A stretch of 64,000 bases of DNA from NCBI GenBank assembly GCA_000508965.1, contig BAHV02000001.1, positions 308,008-372,007 of the forward strand, given 5' to 3'. Both the position numbers and the translations under genes were made by a program. The first letter of the stretch is position 1, and every line of letters begins with the position of its first letter. Shown piece after piece: positions 1-10,234 of the stretch. This DNA comes from Dielma sp000508965. Lineage in GTDB: Bacteria; Bacillota_I; Bacilli_A; Erysipelotrichales; Erysipelotrichaceae. The notes beneath the pieces are model-generated. The model was not told where the DNA came from. It was given only the letters and a program-made list of their open reading frames with translations, and searched no databases.

Positions 1-3000
1 TCTGTAACATTGAATAAAACAGCTTTAGGTACAGCCTTTTCAGCTGTGAGTTCCTTTTGATAACTTATCACTAAGCCTTCTTTGTTCATGGCCGATACTT
101 CTATAGTGATAACTGCTTCCTTATATACGGTAAGCATACCGTTATCAATTGATGCTATCGATGCTAATGACTCTGTATCCTCAATAATTACGCCTTCACT
201 CTCGGCTTTAATGATACGCCATGTAAATTGATTTGGAAGCAAGGTAATTGAATCACTTAATTCCGCATCAGATTCTATTGTATAGATTGGTGTTAAGCGG
301 ATCTGATCACCGGCATGAAGTGTTTCATCTTCAGCAATAATATCAGTAATTGCCTTTGCGTAGACTTGTGATTCAATAACTGTCACTGAAACGTCCAGCG
401 GCGCGCAATCTCCTTCCGGTGTGATCCTGATTTTCATCTGTCCGATGATATTTCCGTTTTCTCCGTCTTTATTGAAAGTAATCATGCCGTCACTGTCAAT
501 AGCAGCGATTCCTTTAGGATTTTCAATGACTGAATAGATTAATTTTCTATTTGTGGTATCCGAAGGACTGAAATCTACATTGAGCTGTAATGCGTTCAAT
601 GTTTTTGTTACAAAGATATCCGTTCCTTCTCTGACGGTGATCACTTCAGGATCTTTCTCTATCACCGTGAAATCTACACTCTTTGTGATTGCCGCATTTT
701 CCTTGCTGGTAGCTGTTACCCGAACCGTGCCTGATCGAATCGGAGTAAGTATGCCAATTTCTTCATCGATGCTAGCGACAGGATCAGCATTTCCTGCATC
801 TTCACCGATATTTTCAACTTTCCAGCTTACTGTCGGATTGGTAGCTGCTGCCGGAATCGGTACGGCTTTTAAGCGGATATCCAGTCCTTTCGGTATCTCT
901 GTTTCAATCGCTCCGCCATCGGCTCTCATGATCGTTAAATCTGTTAAAGCACTCCAGCCTACCATCAATGTAAGACTGTCTTGAACCTCATCATTACTTG
1001 CCAGAGCACTTGTTGCTGTAACCGTCACTGTTTCACCAAAGCTCGCACTGTCTAAAACCTTGATTGCATAGCTTCCATCTTCTTTTGTAACAATTTCAAA
1101 ATGCTCATTATCAAGCGTATAGGATATAGCCGCATCTTTTTCTTCCACACCCTCAGGCTCAATCTTAACGTTTAAATCGAACAGTTCTTTAAAGTATATT
1201 TTAGGAATGGTATCATCGATCGGACGCTTAATAGTGATTTTATCAATCATTTTACTGGTGATGACAATTATATGTCTGGCGCTGATCGATTCATCTGCTT
1301 TTGATGTAACAGTCAATAGGTAACTGCCCTGATTCAGATAACCGTTACCGTTCTGCTGAAGATTCAAGGTCACTGAACCATCCTCATGTTCAGTCAAACA
1401 ATAGGTACGGTTTTCTTCTGATAATTCTTCATCCGGGTCAGGTGCGTTGCCGTCTGGATAGTAGTAAACTTTCCAGATCACTTCTTTCTCAGTGGCATCT
1501 TCATTGAATATCGGTTCATACTTCTGCATTGGATGAAATTCATCAATTGCACCATTGCCAGTGATCGCCAATTTATTGATTGGAACTGCAACCTCGATGT
1601 CCATAGAAGCACGAATACCATTTTCAGTCATGGCATGAATCGTTGTTTTACCTGCTTTATGTCCGATAATGACAGCATCCTCATCAGCTTCATTCTTTTT
1701 GATACTGATGATGGAGTCATCATCACTTGACCAGCTGATATGCTTATTGACTGCATTTTCAGGAAGTACATTTGCATGTAACGATGTTTCAGTATTTGCC
1801 TGTATCTTAGAGTCACTTCGTCCGTCAGTGAAGTGGATCGATACAGAAGTAGGCATAGCACCAATTGTTACGGTACATGTATCGCTAAGACCGCTCAGTG
1901 TAGTTGCAGTAATCGTTACCTTACCCGGCAGCAATGCTTGAATGACTCCTTCCTGAGTGATTGATGCGATTTTATCATCACTTGAATGCCATGTAACTGT
2001 CTGATTGGCAGAATTCGGAGTCACGATTGCTTTAAGTGTATAAGAATCATTCACTGCCATACTCAGTTCATTGACACTTAATTGGATACTTGATGCTTCA
2101 CCAAAAGTGAGTTTACCATCAATGACTGCCCAGCTTCGGTAATTCTCTGATTCTTGTTTATTCTCATTGTTCACCCATTGATTCAGCTTATTCACTAATG
2201 CATTAGGATCAGAAGCTGGAGCATCTGCTAACATAGATGTGACTTTAACAGTATTCTCATTCACTATTTTTATCGGATCAGTGCAGCCACCGACAGCCAT
2301 GTTTCCAGAATCAAAATAACTTACTCCCGCTATATCAGATCTCATATCAAGATAACCCTTATATTGGAAGTTACTGTATGGGCTGCCATCATAACAGCCA
2401 AATATATGATTAATTCGATAAACAAAATATGTCTTGATACTCGATGTCACATTATTTTTTATATAATTATTCATTATGCTGATTTTACCTGATCGTGCAT
2501 AAACATCTACTCCGATGATCGTTCCTAAAACTGCTCCATAGCGTAATGAATATGCATATTCGCCTGTAAAATTGCCGCTAACTTCAACAGCGTTATTTTC
2601 AATTTGAAGAATAATCGGCATCCTCGTATATCCAATAATACCGCCTATATTCTGTTCTACTTGGTCACCATTGCTTAACCCTGTATTATAATCTTTAAAT
2701 GATAAAATCACCCTATTATTTCTGATTACACTGTTTGAATTGACAGCACTGCCAATCAGACCGCCTATTCTGAACACATTGCTGATATTCGCAAGTGACA
2801 AATCTACATAACATTGATTTATTTCTATTGAAGCAGTACCATTTTCATCCATTTCTGATATCATGCCGCCAATATTATTGGGCGTTTCCAGATCGTCTGC
2901 TGCCTGTGAAATATTGCATAGATATCCAATCATATTGACATTTCTTATCCTTGTGTTTCCTGAAGCATAATAAGCTATAAAACCTCCAGCTGCATCATCA

Positions 3001-6000
3001 AGGACAGCATCTGTCAGACTTAAATTATAAATGTAAGCATCACTAATATGACCAAACAAACCGCCTAGCTTCTGTCTGTCGTTATTCAATAGATTTAGAA
3101 TTTTATGTCCGGAACCATTAAGTGAACCTTGGAAAGAATACTGTTTATTACCAATCGGTGTCCAAGGGATTGACCCTAGATCAAGGTCATTATCTATGTA
3201 TATCGTATAACCTTTAAAACCATCATAATTACCCAGATTGGTTTGTTCTCCGATCCATGCCAGCTGTGCTCCGTTTTGGATATGGATAACACGACCTTCA
3301 ATATTTGGTTTTTCTATAGAGCCATCCCATGCGGGTGTTTTATCCTTGATTGTAATGATAAGTTTATTAGAAATCACGGTTCCATCTGATGACTCTGCCC
3401 AAACTGTAACTTTACCACTTTGTCCTTTAGACTTAAATAAACCATCACTTATCTGCGCTAAAGTATTATTCGAAACTTTCCAGACTATTTCAGATAGATC
3501 AGCATTCTCCGGTGTCGCTGTCAGAGTGATCTGCATGCTCGCATTGACTTCTATATTATTCTTAGCTGTGATCGTTAATATTTCCGGTTTAGGTTTTTCT
3601 GCACCTACCATTATGACACAATTCGACCAATCCTTTTGGGTAAAGCCATCACCGATTGGTTTCATCGTTATTATCGCCATTGTATTCACCGGTGCGTTGG
3701 AAGCCACCTTCACAAGCCCTTCATTATTAACACTCACATAGGAACTATTTGAAATAAAGGATACTGCAATATCAGGCGCACCGAATGGTTCTATGACTTT
3801 TTCCAGCTGTAAAGATTCACCTGGAAGCAGCATTTTGAAAGTTGGAGATACTGAAATTTTAACTTTATCTTCTGTTATAAACTGCGGAGCTATAGTTTCA
3901 GAACTATACCATTTATTCAAACTATCATTAATATTTGATAACGACTTTATATTTTCATTCAAAATAGAAGCTAAAGATTCTGGATTAGAAGATGCTTGCA
4001 TTACAATACTTTTTTCTACTAAATTACCCGAAGTTCCATCTTTCTTCTCTGATATGCCACCACTTAATGTATAAGAAGAATATGCTGTTTCATAATTGTT
4101 ATTTCTCCAAATCGTTCCATTCCCGCCAATACCATTCAAACAATAACCAGTCGGACCAACAGCATTAAAATATGCGTAGCTATTTATTACTGATATTTTC
4201 GTATTAGGATTAGAAGTAACTTCAGTTCCACCATATAGAGAACCTAATATACCGCCTCCTAAAGCAAATGGAGAACCATTATTATTTATTTTGATTGTTC
4301 CTTGATAATAGCTATTTATGATTTGAACATTCCCCCCTGAACATTCACCTGCAATGCCACCTGCACTGCTCCAGCTTCTAGGCATTAAGCTAATATCAGC
4401 TGTCACACTACAATTTAGCATTAAGGTATTATTAACCTTAGCTGCTAACCCGGCAGCTTGATCTCTGCCATTGATTTGACCTTCGAATGAACTATTTTTA
4501 ATTTCTGAATCATTGATACTCCCAACCAAACCGCCAGTAAAACCATTGCTAGAAATATTACTATCTCGAATGATAATACTTTCAATCGAACTATTATTTA
4601 TAAGCTGTGCTGCTAAGGTCCCTGACATACCGAATGACGTTGACGCATAGTCATTTTCGTTGCCAGAGAATATTGCATTTATATTAGTATTATCAATAAT
4701 TAAATTATTAAATTCTGCATTTGATGCAGTACCGAATAACCCAGCATTTCTGCCATCCCCTGTGAACTTGAATTTATCTTTCAAATACAAATTGCTTATC
4801 GTTTTATAATTGCCATTAAAATTGCCTCTAAAAGGTGACACTTCTGTCCCTATTGGAGTCCAATCCTGTTCATTTAGATCAAGAGAATTCATAAGGATTA
4901 TGTTGTGGCCATCGAAGCCTTTCATATCTCCATTATTTGTTTCCTGCGCCAGCCACGCTAATTCACTTGGCTTAGTTATATATATTTCCTTGTCTATGAT
5001 TTCTGGCTCTTCTATTGTGATACCATCCCACTTGCTGCCAAGTTTAATGGTAAGTGATTTTTCTGCTATTACACCATTCAGATTTACCCGTACAACAATA
5101 GTTCCGGCCTTCGTTGTTGTTAACATTCCCGTTGGTGTTATACTTGCTTTATCAAAACCTGATTGAATAGTCCATATTGCATTTGATGTATCAATATTCT
5201 TTGGCTCTGTTTCAAGCAATAGCTGAATTGATTCACCTGTTTCAATAACTCCGTAATCTTTAATTTTTAAAGATGTAATTATAGGATCGCTTTCGATAAC
5301 ATAAACTGTGATTTGGTCTTCATTCAGCAGTTCACCATCTAAATATGCATGCATCGTTACAACTGCACTGCTATGGACTGGCGCATCTTTTGATACATTG
5401 ACCTCACCTGCTTCATTCACTGTGATACTGTCAGTGTTCGGTGATATGCTCCACATAAACTGGATATTTTGGCTTGATATATATGGTGTTATCTTCACAT
5501 TCAACTTGATCTTTTCACCTTGCTTCAGATATTGATTCTCCTGCTGGATGGTCACGACAGTCGTACTTCCGTTGGTAAAGGTTGGATAATCATTCCTGCT
5601 CTGCCAATTCTGCGCACCCTCAATTGCTGCTGCATCAGCATTCAATAACGCAGCAAAGGAAGCTTTTTTCATATCTTCATTGGACATTTTTATAACGCTG
5701 AATGAAGGTGTGTTACCGACTGTATTTAATTGTGATTCAATTGTATACACTTTTTGCATCTTTCCGTAGACATCATTCACAAAACCGCCGATACTGCCGA
5801 TATTAGCATTACCGCTTGCTGTATTTTGCGGTGCTTTTACTGAATAAACGTTGTTGATCAAAAGATTAGTACCTGAATATCCGATGATACCGCCAACATT
5901 TACTGAAGTTCCTGACGCTGCTGTAATCGAGTTGCTTACAGACCCGATTGAATATGAGTTTTCAATCATTAATGACTTATCAGCTGTATTATACCCAGCT

Positions 6001-8645
6001 TTTCCGACAAGACCGCCTAGACTCACTGTAATCTGTGATGCATCCTGAGAATTGACCGTTCCGCTGAAACTGCTGTTTATAATTTTTCCATATGCAGCTG
6101 TACTGCCTGACACTGTTTCCAAAGCGCCAATCAAACCGCCGGCATTATTTCCTTTAACAACAGTATTATTTACTGAACAATTCTTAATAATGATTTCATG
6201 ACTGTCAGCAGCATAGGCAATCAGACCTCCAGCATAATAATAGCCGGAGATTTCTGCATTCCTTACAGATACATTGTCCAGCGTTACAGAGCTGGCATTA
6301 CCCACGATCCCTGCTGATTTAGCAATTGGTGTCATCGACACTGCATTGCCGACAGACCTAATGCCATCAACGGTTAAATTTTTGATCATTGCTGCTGATA
6401 CCCAGCCAAACAGTGCATTCAGTTCTCTAGTTTTATCACTGGTAAACACATTTTTTATTGTATAACCGCTGCCGTCAAACGTACCCGCAAAGTAATGAGT
6501 CAGTGAAGTTCCGTCTCCGATAGGGACCCATGGTTTATTATTTAAATCTATATCATTATCCAAGATGAATGTTTCTGCACTGAAATTATTGCCTTCATTG
6601 ACACGATCTGCCAGCCATTTTAATTCACTTGGCATCGTAATGTGATAGCCGTCCGTTTTCTTTATTGGCTGTTTGCTTGCTTCACCGTCCCATACAGTGT
6701 CCTCAATCAATATTGTATAAGTATCCATAACGATATTTCTTTCATCACCTGACGAATCATATGTTCTGTATAGTACGGATACTTCTGCCTTTCCTGCACC
6801 AATAGCTAACAGCTCTCCGGTATCGCTTAAAGATGCCACACCTGCTATTTCATTAACATAGCTTGGATTAGAGGTACCTGGAAATTCATTGATTTTCCAT
6901 ACAAGGTTTGATAAGTCAGCATTGATCGGATCAGTTGTTACACTTAACTTTTTTACCATCCCGCTTTTAATAATGCCGGGATAATTGATTTTCAGTGACT
7001 GCGGTACATTATCTGCCAGTATTTCGACTTTGATTTTCTTAATAATTCCTGAAGCAGAAACCGTTAATTCGTGTACACTTCCTGAGACTGCATTATTTGC
7101 TGTAAGAATACCTTCACTGTTGACGGATACTGTATCATCTGCATCGATTGCCCATACAATTTTATCTTCTCTGTTTGAACTGTTAGGATGAACCATCGCA
7201 TGAAGTTGTACCTTGCCATTAGCGTTTATTCTGATTACAGGTTCACCTTTCTCAATGGCAGCAGGATAAACTTCAATTCCTTCAGCGGCAGGCAATGCAA
7301 ACCCCGGATATACATTTACGCCTTCCTGCCAGTTTGCATAGGAAAAACGATTCCCTTGTGAATCAACAGGCAGAAATTCACTCTTCAAGTCTAATACACC
7401 GACATTCATTGTTTTACCAAAATTCTCCGTTTTCATTACTGCATCGGATTTCTGCATCATTTTTGCCGATAAAGATAAAACATCTGAACCTACAGGATTT
7501 AAGCTTCCATTGATATCGGAGTAATATATATTGCTGATATTTAAATCAGTATTCTTATTTGTACCGATGACTGAACCGATATTTATCGCTAAATCAGAAC
7601 CATTTGTAATAACTGCTGCTGTATAATTATTGGCAAAGTAAAAAGGATTTGCATAATTATCTCTCACTGCACCGATCAACCCGCCAATATGGCTGTTTAC
7701 AGAAGTTATCGACGATGAAGCATTTATCGTACCGACAGCATAATTATTGAAAAAATATAAACCGCCGATTTTACTTTTATCAGTAATGCTTGTATTTAGA
7801 TTTGCCACTATACTGCCTGCGCATAACTCTCCTGCAGAAATATAATTCAGTGTTATTTCATTGTTGATTGAAGCACAGTTTATAATACCGCCTGGACCAT
7901 ATTTTCCATATAACTGTTCATCAGGGACCATTTCCCAATCAGAGACGATACCGGATGGATTTCTTCCTTGAAAAATTGAATTCTTTACCGTACAGCTGAT
8001 TATCCAAGAACTGTTTGATAATACGCAGGTAATCCCACCGACTGCTGCCAGATTTTCCGTACCTGAAATATCAGCATCATTGACGGTAATATCGACTGCC
8101 TTTGAATTTAAAAGATCAGCACTCACGACCCCTATGTTTTTATAATCCTGACTTGCTGTACTGCCTTTATTCCATTGAACATGGTCAATGATAAAATTTT
8201 GAAGTATTGCATTTTTTGTAACACCAAACAAACCTACGAATGAACTATTGCTGTTATTCACCAGCTGAAGATTTGAAATTGTTTTTCCATTGCCTTCAAA
8301 AGTACCCATAAAGGGCAGCTCGACATCATCCCCGATAGGTATCCATGGTTTAAAAGCAAGATCGATATCATCTTCAAGAATGATTGTCTTTCCTTCAAAA
8401 TTTAAGCCAGCATTGACTTGCTCAGCAATCCATGCCAGCTCCTCACCGTTATAGATGTGATAAGTATCTCCATCATTTTTTGGCGGTGTCGGACTGATCG
8501 TACCACCCCATTCATTACTTGCTGACACTTGAGCTGCCTCGCTCGCCTTTATCTCCTTGACGGTATTATCCGGCAGATAGGCTGTCAGTCCAAGTGCCAA
8601 GCTGAAAGAAATAACTCCTTTTATTGCTTTCATCCATATCTTCAT
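1..8645 (-). CDS. Giant secreted GLUG/Big_2 repeat protein, 3' end beyond window
   Basis: Open minus-strand frame from ATG at 8645 to the left edge (about 2,881 codons, no stop where I translated it at the start, middle and edge). AGGAG lies 10 bp before the ATG. A signal peptide (KAIKGVISFSLALGLTAYLP) is followed by four copies of a module of about 350-400 residues, at roughly 49-449, 652-1002, 1202-1525 and 1772-2165. Each has the pattern ELAWIAEQ, then GFEGKTI, DIDL, WxPIG, a short FxGNGxTI, and GLFG repeats (GLUG-type, beta-solenoid-like). Big_2-type Ig-like domains lie between and after the modules. It is colinear with the 6,579-residue protein at 15766-35505, so it is probably another giant surface or adhesin-like protein. 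Function is inferred from architecture only. It follows the regulator gene at 8717 with a terminator between. Confidence 0.9.
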   Translation of the reverse strand, partial: MKIWMKAIKGVISFSLALGLTAYLPDNTVKEIKASEAAQVSASNEWGGTISPTPPKNDGDTYHIYNGEELAWIAEQVNAGLNFEGKTIILEDDIDLAFKPWIPIGDDVELPFMGTFEGNGKTISNLQLVNNSNSSFVGLFGVTKNAILQNFIIDHVQWNKGSTASQDYKNIGVVSADLLNSKAVDITVNDADISGTENLAAVGGITCVLSNSSWIISCTVKNSIFQGRNPSGIVSDWEMVPDEQLYGKYGPGGIINCASINNEITLNYISAGELCAGSIVANLNTSITDKSKIGGLYFFNNYAVGTINASSSITSVNSHIGGLIGAVRDNYANPFYFANNYTAAVITNGSDLAINIGSVIGTNKNTDLNISNIYYSDINGSLNPVGSDVLSLSAKMMQKSDAVMKTENFGKTMNVGVLDLKSEFLPVDSQGNRFSYANWQEGVNVYPGFALPAAEGIEVYPAAIEKGEPVIRINANGKVQLHAMVHPNSSNREDKIVWAIDADDTVSVNSEGILTANNAVSGSVHELTVSASGIIKKIKVEILADNVPQSLKINYPGIIKSGMVKKLSVTTDPINADLSNLVWKINEFPGTSNPSYVNEIAGVASLSDTGELLAIGAGKAEVSVLYRTYDSSGDERNIVMDTYTILIEDTVWDGEASKQPIKKTDGYHITMPSELKWLADRVNEGNNFSAETFILDNDIDLNNKPWVPIGDGTSLTHYFAGTFDGSGYTIKNVFTSDKTRELNALFGWVSAAMIKNLTVDGIRSVGNAVSMTPIAKSAGIVGNASSVTLDNVSVRNAEISGYYYAGGLIAYAADSHEIIIKNCSVNNTVVKGNNAGGLIGALETVSGSTAAYGKIINSSFSGTVNSQDASQITVSLGGLVGKAGYNTADKSLMIENSYSIGSVSNSITAASGTSVNVGGIIGYSGTNLLINNVYSVKAPQNTASGNANIGSIGGFVNDVYGKMQKVYTIESQLNTVGNTPSFSVIKMSNEDMKKASFAALLNADAAAIEGAQNWQSRNDYPTFTNGSTTVVTIQQENQYLKQGEKIKLNVKITPYISSQNIQFMWSISPNTDSITVNEAGEVNVSKDAPVHSSAVVTMHAYLDGELLNEDQITVYVIESDPIITSLKIKDYGVIETGESIQLLLETEPKNIDTSNAIWTIQSGFDKASITPTGMLTTTKAGTIVVRVNLNGVIAEKSLTIKLGSKWDGITIEEPEIIDKEIYITKPSELAWLAQETNNGDMKGFDGHNIILMNSLDLNEQDWTPIGTEVSPFRGNFNGNYKTISNLYLKDKFKFTGDGRNAGLFGTASNAEFNNLIIDNTNINAIFSGNENDYASTSFGMSGTLAAQLINNSSIESIIIRDSNISSNGFTGGLVGSINDSEIKNSSFEGQINGRDQAAGLAAKVNNTLMLNCSVTADISLMPRSWSSAGGIAGECSGGNVQIINSYYQGTIKINNNGSPFALGGGILGSLYGGTEVTSNPNTKISVINSYAYFNAVGPTGYCLNGIGGNGTIWRNNNYETAYSSYTLSGGISEKKDGTSGNLVEKSIVMQASSNPESLASILNENIKSLSNINDSLNKWYSSETIAPQFITEDKVKISVSPTFKMLLPGESLQLEKVIEPFGAPDIAVSFISNSSYVSVNNEGLVKVASNAPVNTMAIITMKPIGDGFTQKDWSNCVIMVGAEKPKPEILTITAKNNIEVNASMQITLTATPENADLSEIVWKVSNNTLAQISDGLFKSKGQSGKVTVWAESSDGTVISNKLIITIKDKTPAWDGSIEKPNIEGRVIHIQNGAQLAWIGEQTNLGNYDGFKGYTIYIDNDLDLGSIPWTPIGNKQYSFQGSLNGSGHKILNLLNNDRQKLGGLFGHISDAYIYNLSLTDAVLDDAAGGFIAYYASGNTRIRNVNMIGYLCNISQAADDLETPNNIGGMISEMDENGTASIEINQCYVDLSLANISNVFRIGGLIGSAVNSNSVIRNNRVILSFKDYNTGLSNGDQVEQNIGGIIGYTRMPIILQIENNAVEVSGNFTGEYAYSLRYGAVLGTIIGVDVYARSGKISIMNNYIKNNVTSSIKTYFVYRINHIFGCYDGSPYSNFQYKGYLDMRSDIAGVSYFDSGNMAVGGCTDPIKIVNENTVKVTSMLADAPASDPNALVNKLNQWVNNENKQESENYRSWAVIDGKLTFGEASSIQLSVNELSMAVNDSYTLKAIVTPNSANQTVTWHSSDDKIASITQEGVIQALLPGKVTITATTLSGLSDTCTVTIGAMPTSVSIHFTDGRSDSKIQANTETSLHANVLPENAVNKHISWSSDDDSIISIKKNEADEDAVIIGHKAGKTTIHAMTENGIRASMDIEVAVPINKLAITGNGAIDEFHPMQKYEPIFNEDATEKEVIWKVYYYPDGNAPDPDEELSEENRTYCLTEHEDGSVTLNLQQNGNGYLNQGSYLLTVTSKADESISARHIIVITSKMIDKITIKRPIDDTIPKIYFKELFDLNVKIEPEGVEEKDAAISYTLDNEHFEIVTKEDGSYAIKVLDSASFGETVTVTATSALASNDEVQDSLTLMVGWSALTDLTIMRADGGAIETEIPKGLDIRLKAVPIPAAATNPTVSWKVENIGEDAGNADPVASIDEEIGILTPIRSGTVRVTATSKENAAITKSVDFTVIEKDPEVITVREGTDIFVTKTLNALQLNVDFSPSDTTNRKLIYSVIENPKGIAAIDSDGMITFNKDGENGNIIGQMKIRITPEGDCAPLDVSVTVIESQVYAKAITDIIAEDETLHAGDQIRLTPIYTIESDAELSDSITLLPNQFTWRIIKAESEGVIIEDTESLASIASIDNGMLTVYKEAVITIEVSAMNKEGLVISYQKELTAEKAVPKAVLFNVT

Positions 8646-8693
8646 TATATCCAATCTCCTCTCTTCTTATCTTTTGTTTTTAAAAATCAATGC

Positions 8694-8716
8694 TAAAAAG
8701 CTGAACACGCGTTCAG
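8694..8716 (-). terminator. Intrinsic terminator between mini-SARP gene and giant gene
   Basis: Read on the minus strand, CTGAAC-GCGT-GTTCAG is a perfect 6-bp stem followed by CTTTTTAG. It starts directly after the stop codon of the regulator at 8717. Only about 48 bp remain before the giant gene's ATG, and I see no convincing promoter in them. The giant gene may therefore depend on read-through. Confidence 0.7.
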
Positions 8717-9154
8717 TTAGTTAGCTATTCGTTTGTCTTGATATTCTTTTATGCGTCTGCGTGTCGGTTCTGCCCATTCATAGTTAAACAAATAATCATT
8801 TTTATAAGGATAATTTTCATTGTTTCCTTTGATGAACTCATAATAATCGCAAAGGATCAAATCCTTATTTACTTTGACAACTCCATATCCAACATCAATT
8901 ACATTTTCAATACCGGATTCATGAAATGCCTCTCTCAATAATCTTAATGTATAGCGAAAAGTTCTTTTCAATCGGATATCAGCCTGACGGTCAGGCCATA
9001 AAGAAACCATGATGTCTTTGCTGCTTACAAAATCACCTTCATTATCAATCAGATACGCAAAAAGTTCCTTGACCTTCAGGTTTTTAAACACCATTGGTTT
9101 TTCGTCAATAAAAACAGCAAAACGGCCAAAGGTTTTGACATAAATCATATACAT
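8717..9154 (-). CDS. Stand-alone SARP/OmpR-type winged-helix regulator (mini-SARP), copy 1
   Basis: A 145-residue protein. Residues about 5-100 match the DNA-binding domain of SARP-family regulators: FGRFAVFID, then LKVKELFAYLIDN, VSSKDIMVSLWPD and the recognition-helix region RTFRYTLRLLREAF. The tail (VIDVGYGVVKVNKDLILCDYYEF and on) resembles only the start of a BTAD domain, so it is much shorter than typical SARPs of about 250 residues or more and has no obvious sensor. AAGGGGTG lies just before the ATG. It is encoded directly upstream of the giant gene and is paralogous to the protein at 35630-36073 (roughly three-fifths identical by eye). A role in controlling the adjacent giant gene is inferred from this repeated pairing. 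Confidence 0.75.
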   Translation of the reverse strand: MYMIYVKTFGRFAVFIDEKPMVFKNLKVKELFAYLIDNEGDFVSSKDIMVSLWPDRQADIRLKRTFRYTLRLLREAFHESGIENVIDVGYGVVKVNKDLILCDYYEFIKGNNENYPYKNDYLFNYEWAEPTRRRIKEYQDKRIAN

Positions 9155-9174
9155 TGCACCCCTTAATCACGTAC

Positions 9175-9203
9175 TGTCGCATAAGGTATACCTTATAAGA
9201 CGA
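9175..9203. promoter_or_regulatory. Imperfect palindrome A1 (GTATAC-centred) in regulator promoter
   Basis: Left half TGTCGCATAAGGTA and the right half match as a dyad at 11 of 14 positions around the GTATAC centre. It lies about 20-50 bp before the regulator ATG and overlaps its likely -10 (TATAAG on the minus strand), so it is placed for autoregulation. The same element occurs at 36094-36122, and a closer palindrome of the same family at 9297-9328. Confidence 0.6.
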
Positions 9204-9255
9204 TAAAAAAAGAGCAAAAAAGTTCATCAAATTAACATCATTTGGCAAAATTATG

Positions 9256-9284
9256 TTTACAAATGACAAAAAACGACCTATAAT
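9256..9284 (+). promoter_or_regulatory. Consensus-like sigma-A promoter facing away from the regulator
   Basis: TTTACA at 9256-9261, a 17-bp spacer and a perfect TATAAT at 9279-9284. It points rightwards, opposite to the regulator and giant gene, and ends about 12 bp before the 32-bp palindrome. The promoter is repeated almost base for base at 36175-36203. What it transcribes is unknown: the nearest + gene, at 9635, has its own promoter. Confidence 0.7.
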
Positions 9285-9296
9285 GAGCATAAACAC

Positions 9297-9328
9297 ACTG
9301 TCTCATAAAGTATACTTTATGAGACAGT
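9297..9328. repeat. Perfect 32-bp palindrome B1 (GTATAC centre)
   Basis: The half-site ACTGTCTCATAAAGTA is followed exactly by its reverse complement, 16+16 bp with no loop. It lies where the transcript of the outward promoter would begin. There is no T-run after it, so it is not a normal terminator. Two readings are possible: an operator for a dimeric protein, or a recombination site paired with A1 at 9175-9203 around the promoter. Confidence 0.7.
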
Positions 9329-9586
9329 TTCTCAATTTGTTTAATATTTTTCATTTTTATAAAAAATCAATTATCAAAAAGATCAATAATCCTTTCAGAA
9401 GCCTTATGTATAATAATAAGTTGGTACAAAAAATAGGTAATGCAGTTTGAAGAAAAACATTGCTTTTTTACTTTTGCGATAGAAAAAGTGTACAGAGTAA
9501 TATTTTTTTTACAGCTTCATAATTTTATAAAATTTTAATCTCTTAAAAGCGATACAGTAAAAACATTCAATATTAACAAAAATCAT

Positions 9587-9633
9587 TTGATTTTCACCAG
9601 GTAATACCATATAATTAAATTATGAGGTGAAAA
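9587..9633 (+). promoter_or_regulatory. AbiE promoter with inverted-repeat operator
   Basis: TTGATT (9587-9592), a 17-bp spacer and TATAAT (9610-9615) precede the antitoxin ATG by 20 bp; GAGGTG is the ribosome site. TTTTCACC at 9591-9598 and GGTGAAAA at 9626-9633 are an exact inverted pair bracketing the -10 box. AbiEi antitoxins are known to repress their own operon by binding such repeats. The stretch 9329-9586 between palindrome B1 and this promoter is A+T-rich, and I see no gene in it. Confidence 0.65.
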
Positions 9634-9634
9634 T

Positions 9635-10234
9635 ATGATAAAAACAACTGCTATGTTATTAGAAGAATTAAAGGATTATTCTTCACCGGCTAATAAATTA
9701 GCACGTATGGTTCAAAGCGGCATATATTATCCTCTTGTGAAAGGAATTTATGAAACAGACCTATCAACACCTGGTTATCTGCTTGCCGGCAGTATTTATG
9801 CGCCTTCTTATTTATCCTTTGAATTTGCATTAGCATATCACGGTCTGATTCCGGAAGCAGTATATACCTTCACCTCGGCTACATTCGAGAAGAAAAAAAA
9901 GAAAACTTATAAAAATCAATTCGGAACATTTACTTATCGTGACGTTCCTTCAGAAGTATATTCGTTAGGTGTTAATCTTATCCAAGAGGGCGACTATTAC
10001 TGTATGATAGCATCAGCTGAAAAAGCGTTATGTGATCAGCTTTATAAATTACCACCAGTTTGCAATCAAAAAGAATTGATCAATTTATTATTTGATGATT
10101 TAAGAATTGATCATCAGGAATGGAATAAATTAAACAAGAATGATATTCTGACGCTAGCTGAAAAATACCGCTGTACTAATGTACAGAAGCTTTGTCAATT
10201 AATTAGGAGGAATAAATCATTATGGACACAATGA
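9635..10234 (+). CDS. AbiEi-family type IV antitoxin / transcriptional regulator
   Basis: A 199-residue protein with an N-terminal winged-helix segment (LARMVQSGIYYPLVKGIYET), then the AbiEi-like core with YLSFEFALAYHGLIPE, YTFTSATF and SAEKALCDQLYKLP, the pattern of antitoxins annotated as type IV AbiEi. It overlaps the downstream toxin reading frame by 13 nt, the usual coupled arrangement. In the AbiE family the antitoxin represses transcription and counteracts the AbiEii nucleotidyltransferase. This copy looks intact although its toxin partner is broken. Residues about 130-195 match a decayed copy at 36464-36694. Confidence 0.8.
   Translation: MIKTTAMLLEELKDYSSPANKLARMVQSGIYYPLVKGIYETDLSTPGYLLAGSIYAPSYLSFEFALAYHGLIPEAVYTFTSATFEKKKKKTYKNQFGTFTYRDVPSEVYSLGVNLIQEGDYYCMIASAEKALCDQLYKLPPVCNQKELINLLFDDLRIDHQEWNKLNKNDILTLAEKYRCTNVQKLCQLIRRNKSLWTQ

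Noticed and set aside
1..8650. Many plus-strand frames of 60-170 codons opposite the giant gene
   Set aside because: They are antisense shadows of a repeat-rich coding frame, with no ribosome sites and no recognisable domains.
9297..9328. Palindrome B1 as an ordinary intrinsic terminator
   Set aside because: It has no loop and no U-tract on either side, and its sequence is conserved at locus 2, unlike terminators.
9253..9450. 65-codon + frame starting near the outward promoter, also open in part at locus 2
   Set aside because: Its ATG lies at or before the transcription start, there is no ribosome site, and the two copies diverge once past the palindrome. The shared residues only reflect the conserved DNA.
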